A DNA stretch of 52,500 bases. It comes from Balamuthia mandrillaris. Lineage: Eukaryota > Discosea > Longamoebia > Balamuthiidae. The notes beneath the pieces are model-generated. The model ran no database searches, was not told the DNA's origin, and worked only from the letters and a program-made list of their open reading frames with translations. A program made the translations under genes and the position numbers. The stretch is taken from assembly GCA_031835245.1 (NCBI GenBank), contig JAVKOQ010000002.1, positions 355,001 to 407,500 of the forward strand. The letters run 5' to 3'. Below are positions 21,561 through 31,331 of the stretch, piece after piece; position 1 is the first letter of the stretch, and every line of letters starts with the position of its first letter.

Positions 21561-22904
21561 ATGTTCCATCAACACACGCGTCGCGACATCCTGGACCACC
21601 GACTGCGTGCGCCTGTGCAGTACCTTTACCTCGGCTGGTACGGTACGGTTCATGCTTCTTTCATCTTTCTGCTTGCTTCTTTGCTTGGTTGTCGTGTTCT
21701 TCTCTTCCTCGTTCTTCTTTCATCCGCTGTCTCTGTCTCTCTTTCTCTGACAACCACCCACAAACAAACCATCTCCATGGCTCGTTCTTCTTTTACTTAT
21801 TATCCGTCCGTTCTGCTGTTCTTTTCTTTGCTGTTCTGCTTCCTTCCGTGCAACTAGTGTTGGTGCTGTTCTACCTGTGGAACTTTATCAGCTTGACGTC
21901 CGTTCTGGTTGTTTCCAAGGGCGGGCTTGACAACTTCTGTACGCACTGCTTCTCTATAGTTGCTCTGCGTTGTGGTAAATGTTTATGTACTTTTGCTCTG
22001 TAGTGGGATGGATTCTTTCAGCCTTTTATTTCTTTGCGGGCTCTGCATTCGGCTATTTTGTCTACCGACAGCTGTATGAGTCGGCGAGGACGTTGTCCAC
22101 CACCAAATACACTTTCTTCTTTTGCCTGACTGTCACCGAGGTCATCTTTCTGGCTTTCCTTGCTCTTGGCGTTGGTCGCGCCGGTGCAGGGTATCATCAT
22201 TACCTTCCCTTCTTTCTTCCCAGCCTTTCGCTTTCTAGTTTCTACCTTACTCATACCCAATGAACCTTTGTTTTTTGTTTCGCGAAAACAGAGGAATAAT
22301 CCTGATGACCAAAGTGTGGAGTAAGAGTCAGGTGGTGGGCGTCTTCCTGCTCTTCTCGACCGCGTTCTGGGTCATTTACTGCTTATTCGCTGTCTTCATC
22401 GTGTTTATCTACCGGAGAGCCTTTGGTGCTGTGAAAGGCGGAAACATTGCTGATCATCTCAAACGTTTGTCCTCTCTCTCTCTCTCTCTCATAACGAAGT
22501 AATTGTTAACAAAACGAACAGAGGAATCAGCACAAGCCGTCCGACAAGCAGCTTACGACAACCGCGAGGCCATCGGTCAAGCACTCAGAGATAACAAGGA
22601 CGCCATAGCTAAGGCCGCGTGGGACAATCGCGAAACCATTTACGAGGTAGCCAAGGACCACCGCCAAGAAATAGCTCAGGCTGGATCCGCCGTGTTGCAG
22701 GACACTCTAGCCAAACAAGGTCTTCGTGGGGATCAGCCTCCTCCCTCTGGCGGTTATGCTCGTTCTTCTTTCGGTGATGGTGGCAACCAAGGGCTCAGCA
22801 GCGATGATGATGACGATGGTGCGGGTGGCCAGAGTTATGGCGCTCCTCCCCCATCGCACCAACACAACCGACCGGGTCAAATTCCGGTCGAGTTTTTGCA
22901 ATGA
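21561..22904 (+). CDS. SCAMP-like four-helix membrane protein with an amphipathic repeat tail
   Basis: Likely a vesicle or endomembrane protein of the secretory carrier membrane protein type. Five or so exons join in phase from the Met at 21561 (MFHQHTRRDILDHRL). Four hydrophobic helices follow: VLVLFYLWNFISLTSVLVV, LGWILSAFYFFAGSAFGYF, YTFFFCLTVTEVIFLAFLAL and VGVFLLFSTAFWVIYCLFAV. A basic stretch YRRAFGAVKGG follows. The helix count, spacing and the VYRQLYESAR-type loop after helix 2 suit SCAMPs, though the family call is tentative. After the last intron comes a tail of 11-residue repeats built on DNREAI (AAYDNREAIGQ, ALRDNKDAIAK, AAWDNRETIYE, VAKDHRQEIAQ), predicted amphipathic helix. The end is Gly/Asp/Pro-rich, finishing IPVEFLQ. 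Stop TGA at 22902-22904. Confidence 0.65.
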
Positions 22905-23049
22905 ACCTCGTTTTTTTGTTCTTCTGCTGCTCCTGCTTCATGTCGTTCTTCTGTTTCTTCTTCTTGTTCTTGTTCTTCCTTCTTTTCTTCTCTCGTCGAC
23001 AAAATACCGCTCTCCAAAATTGATCGCGCCTCTTGCACAGAGAAGGAGA

Positions 23050-23612
23050 ATGGCAGCATCCACCACCACCAAACCAGTCTATCTGAAAGTCCCTCAAGGG
23101 CCAACGCGCTACACCAAGCGGCAACTCGCTCAACTGCCGTTGCGCTACTGGCTGGTGCTTCCGGCAAGCAGCAACAAGCTGGCCGATTGGGACAAGGCGG
23201 AGTTTGTTTTGCTGGAACCACTGCCAGAGGTGGAACAGCAAGTCATAAACCAGGTGGCGGAGAGCGAAGCCAAAGAGGCCCACACAGCACAGAGAAGGGT
23301 ACCTTTACTCTCTATTTACTCAACAATAATAAACTTGGGCCTCCTCACTCCTTGATACAGCAACGCAGAAAGAAGCAGGCGGCAGCAAGAGCTACCACAA
23401 TGGACCCGCCGCAGGAAGAACACACGCGCCTAGCAAAACGGGTTGAAGATCTGTTGGAACAGCTTCAAAAGTGTGAGGAAGAAAAAGAGGCTTTGCGGGC
23501 TCGAGTTGCAGCAGCCAACCAACTAGCGGTGCAAGCGGCAGCATTGTTACAAGGCCCTTCAAACTTGCAACACCCCTGTCCTCCTGATAATCAAACCTTC
23601 ATAGCAAATTGA
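23050..23612 (+). CDS. Small coiled-coil protein of unknown function
   Basis: Two exons (about 23050-23298 and 23362-23612) with intron GTACC...CAG in phase. Start at 23050 (MAASTTTKPVYLKVPQGPT). The N-terminal half has a compact region around LRYWLVLPASSNKLADWDKA. The second exon is Lys/Arg-rich and then gives a heptad-like coiled coil (RLAKRVEDLLEQLQKCEEEK). It ends FIAN followed by TGA. No family recognised. A GTCGAC palindrome lies 50 bases upstream of the start at 22995-23000. Confidence 0.6.
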
Positions 23613-23651
23613 TCGTGGCTAACAACCACGTGTGCCCTGAAAGAGGATGTT

Positions 23652-23771
23652 AAGGGTTGAAGGAATGTGAGTGAATGAAGGTGCACTTTTTAACTACTGA
23701 GTGCTGCTTTAATGTCGTGTATAACTTCTTTGAGGCCTGCTCCTTCATTCCTCTCACATTCCTTCAACCTT
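23652..23771. repeat. Inverted repeat between two convergent genes
   Basis: Left arm 23652-23681 and right arm 23742-23771 are reverse complements over about 25 of 30 bases; the core TTGAAGGAATGTGAG (15 bases) and GAATGAAGG (9 bases) are identical. The spacer is about 60 bases. The repeat lies between the stop of the coiled-coil gene (23612, plus) and the stop of the ABHD17-like gene (23817, minus), so it could fold as a hairpin in either 3' untranslated region. Confidence 0.8.
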
Positions 23772-23816
23772 TGCGAATCAAGAACTTTAACTCTCAGTTT
23801 TTAAAAGCACATACAA

Positions 23817-25109
23817 TTACAAACTAGAGGAGGAACTTCCTCCTGTCTCCTTCTCTTCTTGTACATCTTCGTGTTCTTCTTTCTCCTTTATACCAGCTTC
23901 AAGGTCATCGAGGAAACCACCCAACGCTTCCATCAGCTCGTCCAAAAAATCGAATTCAATATTGTTGTGGCCAGCTCCGTCTAAGGTACACATTCTTGAC
24001 ACTTTTCCGCCTAATGCTCCCTTTGAGGCTGTTGATAAGTTTGCATATAGCTGTTGACCATGCACGTATGGTACTACCTCGTCTGCATCACAGAAAGAGA
24101 AGTATGAATGAGAACGGGATAAGCAGGGAACGCAAGAAGCAGAGACGGAAGAGGACCCTCGGATCCATGGATGATGAAAACAGGAGACCCAATTTTAGGA
24201 ATGCGGTCAATGTTGACAAACATGTCGAGGCCAGGCAGCTTGGCCAATCCGTCCGATACGACTCGAATGCATGAGGCGATTGGGCTCTGCAGAATGACTG
24301 CTGCTGGTGGCTCCACCGCCTGTTGCTGTTTTACACCAAAGGGGAGAGAAAAAAGATAATGAGAGACAAAAGAAAAAGGAATGGATTGGGAAAGAAAAGT
24401 GTACACTTGGTTCAGTAGAAGCGGAAGGAGATAAGATGCTGGACAGAAAACCACCGCTGCGCTTGCAGCTCTTTGCCTTCAAACTCTTCCTCCATTCGTT
24501 CCACAGGTGTGAAGCAAGCCAACAAGTAGGACCAGACCCCAAAGAACGGCCATATCTTGTGAAAAAAAAAAACAAAGGAAAAGAGAAGAAGCATGAGAGT
24601 AATGCTCAAAAGAAGAGAGAACAGAGCAGAGAAAAGAGAAGCGAGAGAAAGACGAACAAGATGATGCGACTGGGTGGTACGCCTTCTTGCTCGGTGGCAA
24701 AACGGTAGACGGCCAACACATCCGCGAAACAGGAGGCCTCAGAGGGCAAGCTATCCGCTTTATGCAGGCCATACCCAATATAGTCATATGTGATCACATT
24801 CACCTCCATTTTTTTGCAGATGTGTTGCAACCAATGCGAAAGCTGACCAATGTCTTCGGCATTCCCGTGGCTAAAGATGATGGTAAACCTTGCCCTGAAA
24901 AACAAAAAAACCCAATAAAATCAGCTAAACAATTAATCTGATGACGACCAACAAATGTGGGCGGAAACAAACGATTTTGAGCGTTGCAGCCATAAAACGG
25001 GAACTTTGTCAGAGCATCGAGGTTTGGAGACCCACGTAAGGTGTTCTAGGCTGTCATCGTAAGAACTTGGCGGCGGTAAGAACGCCTGCTTGGCCACAAT
25101 TCCTCCCAT
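23817..25109 (-). CDS. Alpha/beta hydrolase of the ABHD17 type (predicted protein depalmitoylase)
   Basis: In animals ABHD17 enzymes remove palmitate from peripheral membrane proteins at the plasma membrane and endosomes. About five exons splice in phase. The start at 25109 gives MGGIVAKQAFLPPPSSYDD, matching the ABHD17 IAAKLAFLPP region but beginning directly with Met-Gly-Gly. The core has IIFSHGNAEDIGQ, VITYDYIGYGLHKADS, the nucleophile elbow YGRSLGSGPTCWLAS with Ser in GRSLG, the ILQSPIASC block, the acid Asp in DEVVPYVHG, which is split by an intron in phase, and the His in GAGHNNIE. The catalytic triad is therefore complete. The C-terminus is an acidic and Ser-rich tail after FLDELMEALGGFLDDLEAG. 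Stop TAA at 23817. Confidence 0.88.
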
Positions 25110-25303
25110 TCTCTTTGTTAACTTTGTTTTCTGTTTCCTTCCTTTGACAAAATATGTTAACAATGCGGAAAATGAAAAATATGCAAACAACGAGAAAAAT
25201 GGTAAATATGTAAAAAATATCGATCGAATTTTTGTAACAAAGTAGATCGTTGCGCCTTGGCGGTAAAGAACGGAATCCCAAAGGGGGATGTCCTTCGCGG
25301 CCA

Positions 25304-26773
25304 TCACCACTGCCCAGGCCTCTTCCTGTATATAGACTCTCTCTCATGCTTTCTCAACTTTCGCAACGTCCTCTGGCTGGCAGGACAGTGCGCCTCCCAA
25401 CACATCCACCGCAACATCTTCCAATGGCGGGCCTTGAGCGCCGCCTGGCTGGTTTGTTCACTCCAGGAAAAGGGTGGCTGAACCTCCAGGCGAAGGAACT
25501 GGAGTACCTCCAGATGACCGTTTTCTGCGGCTTTGGTGCATGCTGATCGACTAAAATTGTACTGGCTATCGGCTTGCACAAGCGCTTCCGCTCCTCTGTG
25601 TTGCAGCAGCCAACGGAGGACGTGGATGTGACCCCCGGCTGCCACCTCATCTACTACAGAGTCAAGCTTACTACAACCGTTGTCCACCAGCCATTGCAGG
25701 ACGTGCAGTTGCCCTCCCCTGGCCGCACTGTATTTGATTAATGTGCCCAGTTGACCTCCACGAGCCAGCAGCCATTGCAGAGCGTCTAGATGACCCGCGT
25801 AGGCGGCCTCACAACAAGCATTAACATCTCCGTCGAAAGGGAGGCCCAGATCGTCCTCTAGCCACTGTAGCACGTCCAAATGTCCACCCCCAGCGGCTCT
25901 GGCGTACAGCAGTTTGCCGTCGCGTTCTTTTTTGGCGGAGGGATTGTAACCAAGGACCTCCACAGCCCAACGAAGCACATGGAAGTGTCCTCCTGCCGCA
26001 GCGGACTGGCAAACCCTTCTCACGTCAAATTCCAACTTGTCCTTTCCTATTCCTCTTTTTCCTATGGTCCCTCCTCCTTCTCCTTTCTCAAGGGCACGGT
26101 TTCTTGCCTCGATCTCATCCTTCATCCACTTCAAAGTCTCCAAGTGCCCTCCAAGAGCCGCGCCACCGGCATTGTAGCTGCGCAAAACGTCAGCGAGTTG
26201 AAGCTGGAGGCCGGGCGCGCAGGTCATCCACTGAAGGACATGGGTGTGGCCAGCCAACGCTGCAGCATAACAGGCATCAAACTTGAAGCCACTTCTTTGC
26301 CAGCTCTCCGAGCGTTGGTGTATCCACTGAAGCACGTGTAAATGACCTCCACTGGCGGCTTCCTTGACCATTGGCGTGAACAGACGGATGTGATAGCGGC
26401 AAAAGAAAGGCCTTTTGTTCAACGCTTGGAGCACGTCCAGGCGACCTATAGCGGCGGCTGCCACGCAGAGCTTCTTAGAAGAGGTCAACAACCCGCGCTC
26501 GGTTGCCCACTTCCACAGTGGAACGTTGTTTGCTTCACATTGTGCTTCTTCTTCCTTGTCCGTGCGGCTGGCAGTGAAGGTGAGGATGGCTCTCGCTCCG
26601 CAGAGGTTTCGTTTGTGCGGAGGGATGCACTCCCGCCAGCGATGGCAAACTTGGGCGACAAGGCCGGTCAGTCCCGGCGGCACCAGCTCGTTGAGGATGT
26701 GGTACAGCAGCTCGTTGGGAAGGTTGTTGATCGCACAGCAGTCACTGCTGCGGTCGTCGTCGTTCTCGCTCAT
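25304..26773 (-). CDS. F-box and ankyrin-repeat protein, single exon, 489 residues
   Basis: Probable substrate adaptor of an SCF ubiquitin ligase. Start MSENDDDRSSDCC, then an F-box (INNLPNELLYHILNELVP, VAQVCHRWREC) at residues about 15-55. From about residue 85 to the end it consists of ankyrin-like repeats with the pattern AAxGGHLxVLQWL (for example KEAASGGHLHVLQWIHQ, CEAAYAGHLDALQWLLARG, AAENGHLEVLQFLRLE). It ends SIYRKRPGQW. There is no intron in 1,470 bases, unlike almost every neighbour. F-box/ankyrin proteins with this GGHLxVLQWL style are common both in amoebae and in their giant DNA viruses, so horizontal exchange or retroposition is possible, but the sequence alone cannot decide. 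The gene looks intact. Confidence 0.88.
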   Translation of the reverse strand: MSENDDDRSSDCCAINNLPNELLYHILNELVPPGLTGLVAQVCHRWRECIPPHKRNLCGARAILTFTASRTDKEEEAQCEANNVPLWKWATERGLLTSSKKLCVAAAAIGRLDVLQALNKRPFFCRYHIRLFTPMVKEAASGGHLHVLQWIHQRSESWQRSGFKFDACYAAALAGHTHVLQWMTCAPGLQLQLADVLRSYNAGGAALGGHLETLKWMKDEIEARNRALEKGEGGGTIGKRGIGKDKLEFDVRRVCQSAAAGGHFHVLRWAVEVLGYNPSAKKERDGKLLYARAAGGGHLDVLQWLEDDLGLPFDGDVNACCEAAYAGHLDALQWLLARGGQLGTLIKYSAARGGQLHVLQWLVDNGCSKLDSVVDEVAAGGHIHVLRWLLQHRGAEALVQADSQYNFSRSACTKAAENGHLEVLQFLRLEVQPPFSWSEQTSQAALKARHWKMLRWMCWEAHCPASQRTLRKLRKHERESIYRKRPGQW

Positions 26774-27140
26774 GGTGTGGTGTTGCCCATTTCTGCTTTT
26801 TTTTTTGTCGTTATATAATATTACAAAAAACGAGAAAATTCTCAGAACGCGGTGACTATAGCGTATGTTATCTCAGCGGGGTAAAAACGCCTGGTGTTTG
26901 CTCTCAGGAGAAGAAGTGCACGTACGACAACAGGAGCATCTAGCAGAGTAGATTTCTAGTATCGTTTGAGCGCCTCATCCTTTGTCGGCTCCTGACTGCG
27001 AAAATATCCGCTTCTCTCCACTGCAACTCTTTCAGCACCACCCTTTTGCTTCTGGTCTGCTTCAGGCAGCTGGTGCCACGACCCTTTGGCCTCTGATCTT
27101 CCCACAAAAATCTGACAAAAATGAAACAATCAAGTCCTTT
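26774..27140. other. Intergenic between two minus-strand genes
   Basis: Upstream of the F-box/ankyrin gene and downstream of the nucleotidyltransferase-like gene. No gene or repeat of note. Confidence 0.5.
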
Positions 27141-28362
27141 TCAACTTTCGTTTGCTTCTGCTTCTTCTTCGTTTTGTGTGTGTTGAGCATTGTTGTTGCT
27201 GTTGGTGTTTGACAAAGCCCCAAGTCTTTCAAAGCGAGCTTGTCTGTTGGCCTCTTTCTTTGCTTCCCGTTCGATTCGTCTCTTCTCCACCCATCGTTTC
27301 TTCTTGTCCGCTTTCTTCCTCTTCTTCTCTTCCATTGGAGGCAACAGCGCTTCCAATTGTAGGTGTAGCTGTTTTCCCAGCTTTTTGTATTCGCTTTTCA
27401 CTTTTTTCCATTCTTCTTCTTTGTCTTCTTCGTTCAGTTGTTGCAATGACGACATAAGATCGTAAAGATAACCGTTGGCAACAGAGTAATCCACTATAGC
27501 TCCATTCTCTGCTAACTGTATGCCAAAATGAAGATATCTGTTTATTGTTTTTTGTCCAAAGCGTAAACGAACGAAGAGAAAAGAAGAGAAGAAGAGAAGA
27601 GATAGAAGAGGAGAGAGAGAGGGAAGAAAGAGAATGATAGATAAAACACGGACCGTAGAGAATGAACGAGATTCTTTCTCGCTTTGAGAGGTTGGCCCTC
27701 GCGATGACAAATGGAGGCATAGCCAAAGGCCTTGTGCGATATGGTGCTCACTGGCGTTCTCAACCGCTGCAAGTCTAAACGAAATAACGACCGAAAGTCC
27801 TCTTGTTGCTTCCATACATATTCAGACGGCAAAAAGAGACACATCAAAGCTACCATGTCCTGTTCTTCTACCTTTGTTTGTTTTAGAAGAGAGCGAGAGC
27901 GAGAGAGAAGAGAAGAAAAAAGAGCGAGAAGCAGAGGAGGGAATGTGGGAGAGTCAAAACGAGAAGAAGAGAAGGCAGACATTACCAACCGAATAAAAGT
28001 AGAGCTTGTGAAAAGATTGGCATCTATGTCTGGAGAGACAAGAATGTGCTCTCCAACAAGTCTTGTCGTCGATGTTTCTGGAGGGCAGCTTTTTCCTTCC
28101 AGAAAGGGACCGTCTTCGCCTTCACTGGGGTCTGCCACTACGATAGTAAAGTCCCAATCCGAGGTCTCTGTTGCCGTCCCAAAAACTCTGTCGAAACGGT
28201 TTGCAATGTTGTTTTGACATTAAAAAAAAAAAAAGAACGTTTCGATTACCTCGAGCCTGACTGGTACACATTTAAGACTTTTTCCGGCCGTAAGCACAGG
28301 CGCTGCAGCAAGTCACACAAACCCAGGTCTCCGCCTCTTGCTCTTGCTCCTGCTCCTTCCAT
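27141..28362 (-). CDS. Nucleotidyltransferase-fold protein
   Basis: Four exons, spliced in phase. The start at 28362 gives MEGAGARARGGDLGLCDLLQ; a Met at 28428 is also possible. The join of exons 1 and 2 produces the Pol-beta-type nucleotidyltransferase motif: VYQSGSRVFGTATETSDWDF followed by TIVVAD, that is GS...SDxD with the two metal-binding acidic residues. Exon 2 continues with LVGEHILVSPDIDANLF, exon 3 with ALMCLFLPSEYVWKQQEDF and SHKAFGYASICHREGQPLKA, and the last exon has ENGAIVDYSVANGYLYDLM, then a very basic Lys/Arg-rich helix and an Asn/Glu-rich tail. Stop TGA at 27141. The helical second half recalls minimal nucleotidyltransferases paired with a HEPN-like helical domain. The substrate is unknown; a nucleotide-adding role on RNA, protein or small molecules is inference from the fold. 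Confidence 0.65.
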
Positions 28363-28394
28363 CTTCGTAACTTCTAGAGCACTGTTACTGTAAC

Positions 28395-28460
28395 ACACGT
28401 AAGATATTTCCATACTTGGACAAGACACCTATGATTTTTCCATACTTGGAAAGTAACGCG
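28395..28460. repeat. Short direct repeat TTTCCATACTTGGA, two copies
   Basis: Two copies of a 14-base unit about 30 bases apart, between the nucleotidyltransferase-like gene and the first F-box gene. It may be a local duplication. Confidence 0.7.
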
Positions 28461-28544
28461 TGTGTTTAACAAATGAATCCTTAAATGAGGAGCCAAAAAT
28501 TGGGACTTAAAAACTTTGTTGAGAGCACACAAAGCTCACGAAAG

Positions 28545-29642
28545 TTACGCGCACGTTACGGACTGCTTGACAAGCGTGATACTGCCACCACCGTTACCCG
28601 TGCTGAAAGCCAACACGAACGGGTCAAAAGGAGTCGGTACCGGCTCGCTCTCCACGCCATCGATGGTGAACTTGACTTGCCTGGCTCGGCCGTCCACCTC
28701 CACGACAAGCGTGCTATAGCCGTGGTAAGATTTCTGCCACTTGAGGTCTGCTCGCTTCACCTCCAACAAACGTTCAAACTCCTTTCTGGATTGCGACAAG
28801 CTTTTATAGTCGCAGGGAGTGTTGGTGAAGTATTCCTCCAGCTCAGCAGGGGAGGTGGGAGGCGGAGTGTACTCGCTGAGCATATCGGGTTTGATGGTGC
28901 TCCACGTGACCCGACCGCTGAACATGCTGAACATGGCGGACTGGAACTCTAAAGGAAGGCTTCTGACCCCATAGTCCAAGTAAAAGGTGTCGACGAAGCG
29001 TCTGAAGGACTTGGGGTCATGGAAAAAGCCCAACTCCCAGTTTTGGAAGACCTCGAACTCCAAACGAACCCGTTTGTTCTGCCATTGGGTAAACATGGCT
29101 CCGTTCTCTTGGAGCTCAGCTCGCACTCGCTCCTCTGTGCTGCCTGCATCTCTGCCAGCATATTCCCCACGCATCATGGAGGAGGTCTTTCCTTGTTGCT
29201 CGCACTGCCGTTGAGAGGAGAGGAAGAGCTTAGGGCATTGGCCCTCAGCTCCGTTTCGCTCTGCCGTGAGTCGTTTATTCCACAGGAGGAAGGCCTTGTC
29301 GGCCACCACTGGGTGGAAGCAGAACTTGACTTGGGCTGCTTCTTTGTACCGTTCGTACCAGGTGCGTGCAGTCTCACCGTCTTTTTCTTCTTCAGTGGTG
29401 GAAGAAGAAAGGCGCAGGGCTCGGTCCTTCCACAAGAGGTCACTCATTGCAGCGGCGTGCCATTTCTTGCTGACCGTGAAGCAATGATAGAGCGAACTCA
29501 AGTCCACGAAACAAAAGACTGACGCCTACAGGTTGAAAACACAAAGAGGAGTTAGTTTTTGTTTATGTTTGAGAAGGTTTGTTTTCGTCTTTTAAACGCT
29601 ACGGACCAGGAGTTCCTGCGGTAACAAAGACCAGTCTGCCAT
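28545..29642 (-). CDS. F-box protein, tandem paralogue A
   Basis: Probable SCF ligase adaptor. Two exons: the short first exon at 29605-29642 encodes MADWSLLPQELL; an intron of about 85 bases follows; the second exon continues the F-box in phase (ASVFCFVDLSSLYHCFTVSK, KWHAAAMSDLLWKDR). The rest, about 290 residues, has no family I know. It includes FEVFQNWELGFFHDPKSFRR and a C-terminal beta-rich part (TLVVEVDGRARQVKFTIDGV, FVLAFSTGNGGGSITLVKQS). Stop TAA at 28545. It is closely related to the gene at 29935-31120, with the same intron position and the same C-terminal pattern, so the pair arose by tandem duplication. Confidence 0.85.
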
Positions 29643-29934
29643 TACTGTTGTTGTCTTTATGTGTTTGTGTTTTTTTAAACGCGTTTGTTGTTCTTGTTAT
29701 GCAGGCGGCGTTAAAACTCCGCTCCAAGATAGTTTGGCCAACCTCGCACCGGTCCACCACCGAAAAACTCATTTTAAAAGGAAAAGCATTACCGAAAGGC
29801 TTCCACCTGCGTTACCGTTCAAGGAACCCCTCCCCTACCTGCTGCTTGGGCTATGGGAAAACAGCAGCAACTAAATGAGACAGCATGAACGCACTTTGTT
29901 TTCTGTTTGTTCTTTGTTACAAATAACTAAAAAC
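29643..29934. other. Intergenic between the tandem F-box genes
   Basis: About 290 bases that should hold the promoter of paralogue A. No gene seen. Confidence 0.5.
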
Positions 29935-31120
29935 TTACAATAGAGTCACCGCTTGTTTGGTCAGTGTTATCTCTGCTCCGCTATAGCCGGTGTTAAAGGC
30001 CATGACAAACGGTTCCAACGGAAGAGGCACTGGATCATAGGCAGTGCCATTGATAGAGAAGGTGACTTGCTTCGCCGGCCCTCCATCCACCTCCACAGTG
30101 ATGGTGTGCCTGTCTTCAGGTTTGCTGGGATAGGAAATGTTCTTTGATTCCAGCTGCAAAAACTTTCCAAAGTCTTTGCGTTGTTGGGCAAAGGTGGAGG
30201 CATTGGTGGGGGCAGTGGCAAGGTAATCAGCCAGCAGGTCGTTGTTGAAGTGGCACTTGTCCGGTTGATAGTCCTCCCCGTCTTTAATCTTGGAGTGCAC
30301 AATGGTGTTCTCAAACATGCTTATCATCGTGCAATTGTAAGAGTTCTTCAGGCCGTCCGTGTAGCAAAAGTAATGGGTGGTGGAGAAGCGACGGAAGGAT
30401 TTGACGTCATGGAACAGGCCGACCTCCCACTTCTTGAGCACTTCAAACTCGAGGAGGACCTTCTTGCCTTCCCATCGAGTAAACATGGCCCGGTTCTCCT
30501 GAAGCTCTCCTTGTACTCTTTGTTCTTTGGCCTCGTCGGGAAGGTCGTAGTAGTGAGCATAGGTCTCGTGGTTCTTTTGTTGGCCTTCCACTGATGGGGA
30601 AGAGGGGTCCAAGCAGGCAGTGAAACCTCCTTCCTTCTTGCATTGCAGTTGAGTGGAGAGGATCAGTTTTGGGCAGCACCCTTTGTGCATGTCTCGAACG
30701 GCTTTGGTGCAGCCTTGGCTCAACATGTAGACCGAGTTGGTGAGCAAAGGGTGGAAGCAAAACTTGAGCAGGGCGTAGTGTTTGAAGCGTTCCAACCAGG
30801 AGCGGGGTGCATGTTCGCCTTGTTCCTCCTCGGCAGCAGCAGACTCCTCTGAGGAGACAGCAAAATATTGAAGGAAACGGTCCTTCCACAAGAGGTCATC
30901 CATGGCAGCCGCGTACCAACGCTTGTTGACGGTGAGGCATTGGTAGAGGGACTCAAAGTCCAGAAAATGGAACACCAGGGCCTACGTCACAACACATAAA
31001 CGAAGAATTCTCAGCTCCCAAAAAGAAAAAAAAGGTATGGAAAAGTGGTCGTCAGGTAGGTAAACGATAGGAAGAAGAACGTACTTGCAGTTCCTGCGGA
31101 AACCAAGACCAGTCCGCCAT
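29935..31120 (-). CDS. F-box protein, tandem paralogue B
   Basis: Start at 31120 with a 36-base first exon (MADWSWFPQELQ). The intron position is the same as in paralogue A. The second exon begins ALVFHFLDFESLYQCLTVNK and RWYAAAMDDLLWKDR, completing the F-box. The body shares with A the blocks LKFCFHPLLTN, VQGELQENRAMFTRW, FEVLKKWEVGLFHDVKSFRR and the C-terminal TITVEVDGGPAKQVTFSING and FVMAFNTGYSGAEITLTKQA. It is slightly longer than A because of inserts near HKGCCPKLIL and after KDGEDYQPD. Upstream, TGACGTCA (31198-31205), CGATCG (31176-31181) and GTCGAC (31238-31243) crowd within 125 bases of the start. Confidence 0.85.
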
Positions 31121-31331
31121 CTGTTTGTTTGCTTTTCTTCCTGTTTACTTTTTTTTTTCAGTTATTCATATTGATCGATCGTGATTGAGGTGGGGAATGA
31201 CGTCATCGGAAGTGCGTGTTCATGTGGAAACGACAGAGTCGACAAAAAAGTTACAATTTTCATAAAAAAAAAAAGAATAACACACAAGGGAAAGAGTGAG
31301 AGGAGGAGGAGGAGGAGGGACGAGCGGGTGA
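31121..31331. promoter_or_regulatory. Promoter region of F-box paralogue B with three palindromes
   Basis: Contains CGATCG (31176-31181), TGACGTCA (31198-31205; the CRE/bZIP site in animals and fungi) and GTCGAC (31238-31243). This space is also the 3' flank of the TOR gene. Any binding role is inference. Confidence 0.35.

Noticed and set aside
22795-23283. Minus-strand frame of 162 residues antisense to the coiled-coil gene
   Set aside because: Shadow of GC-rich coding sequence on the plus strand; no conserved motif.
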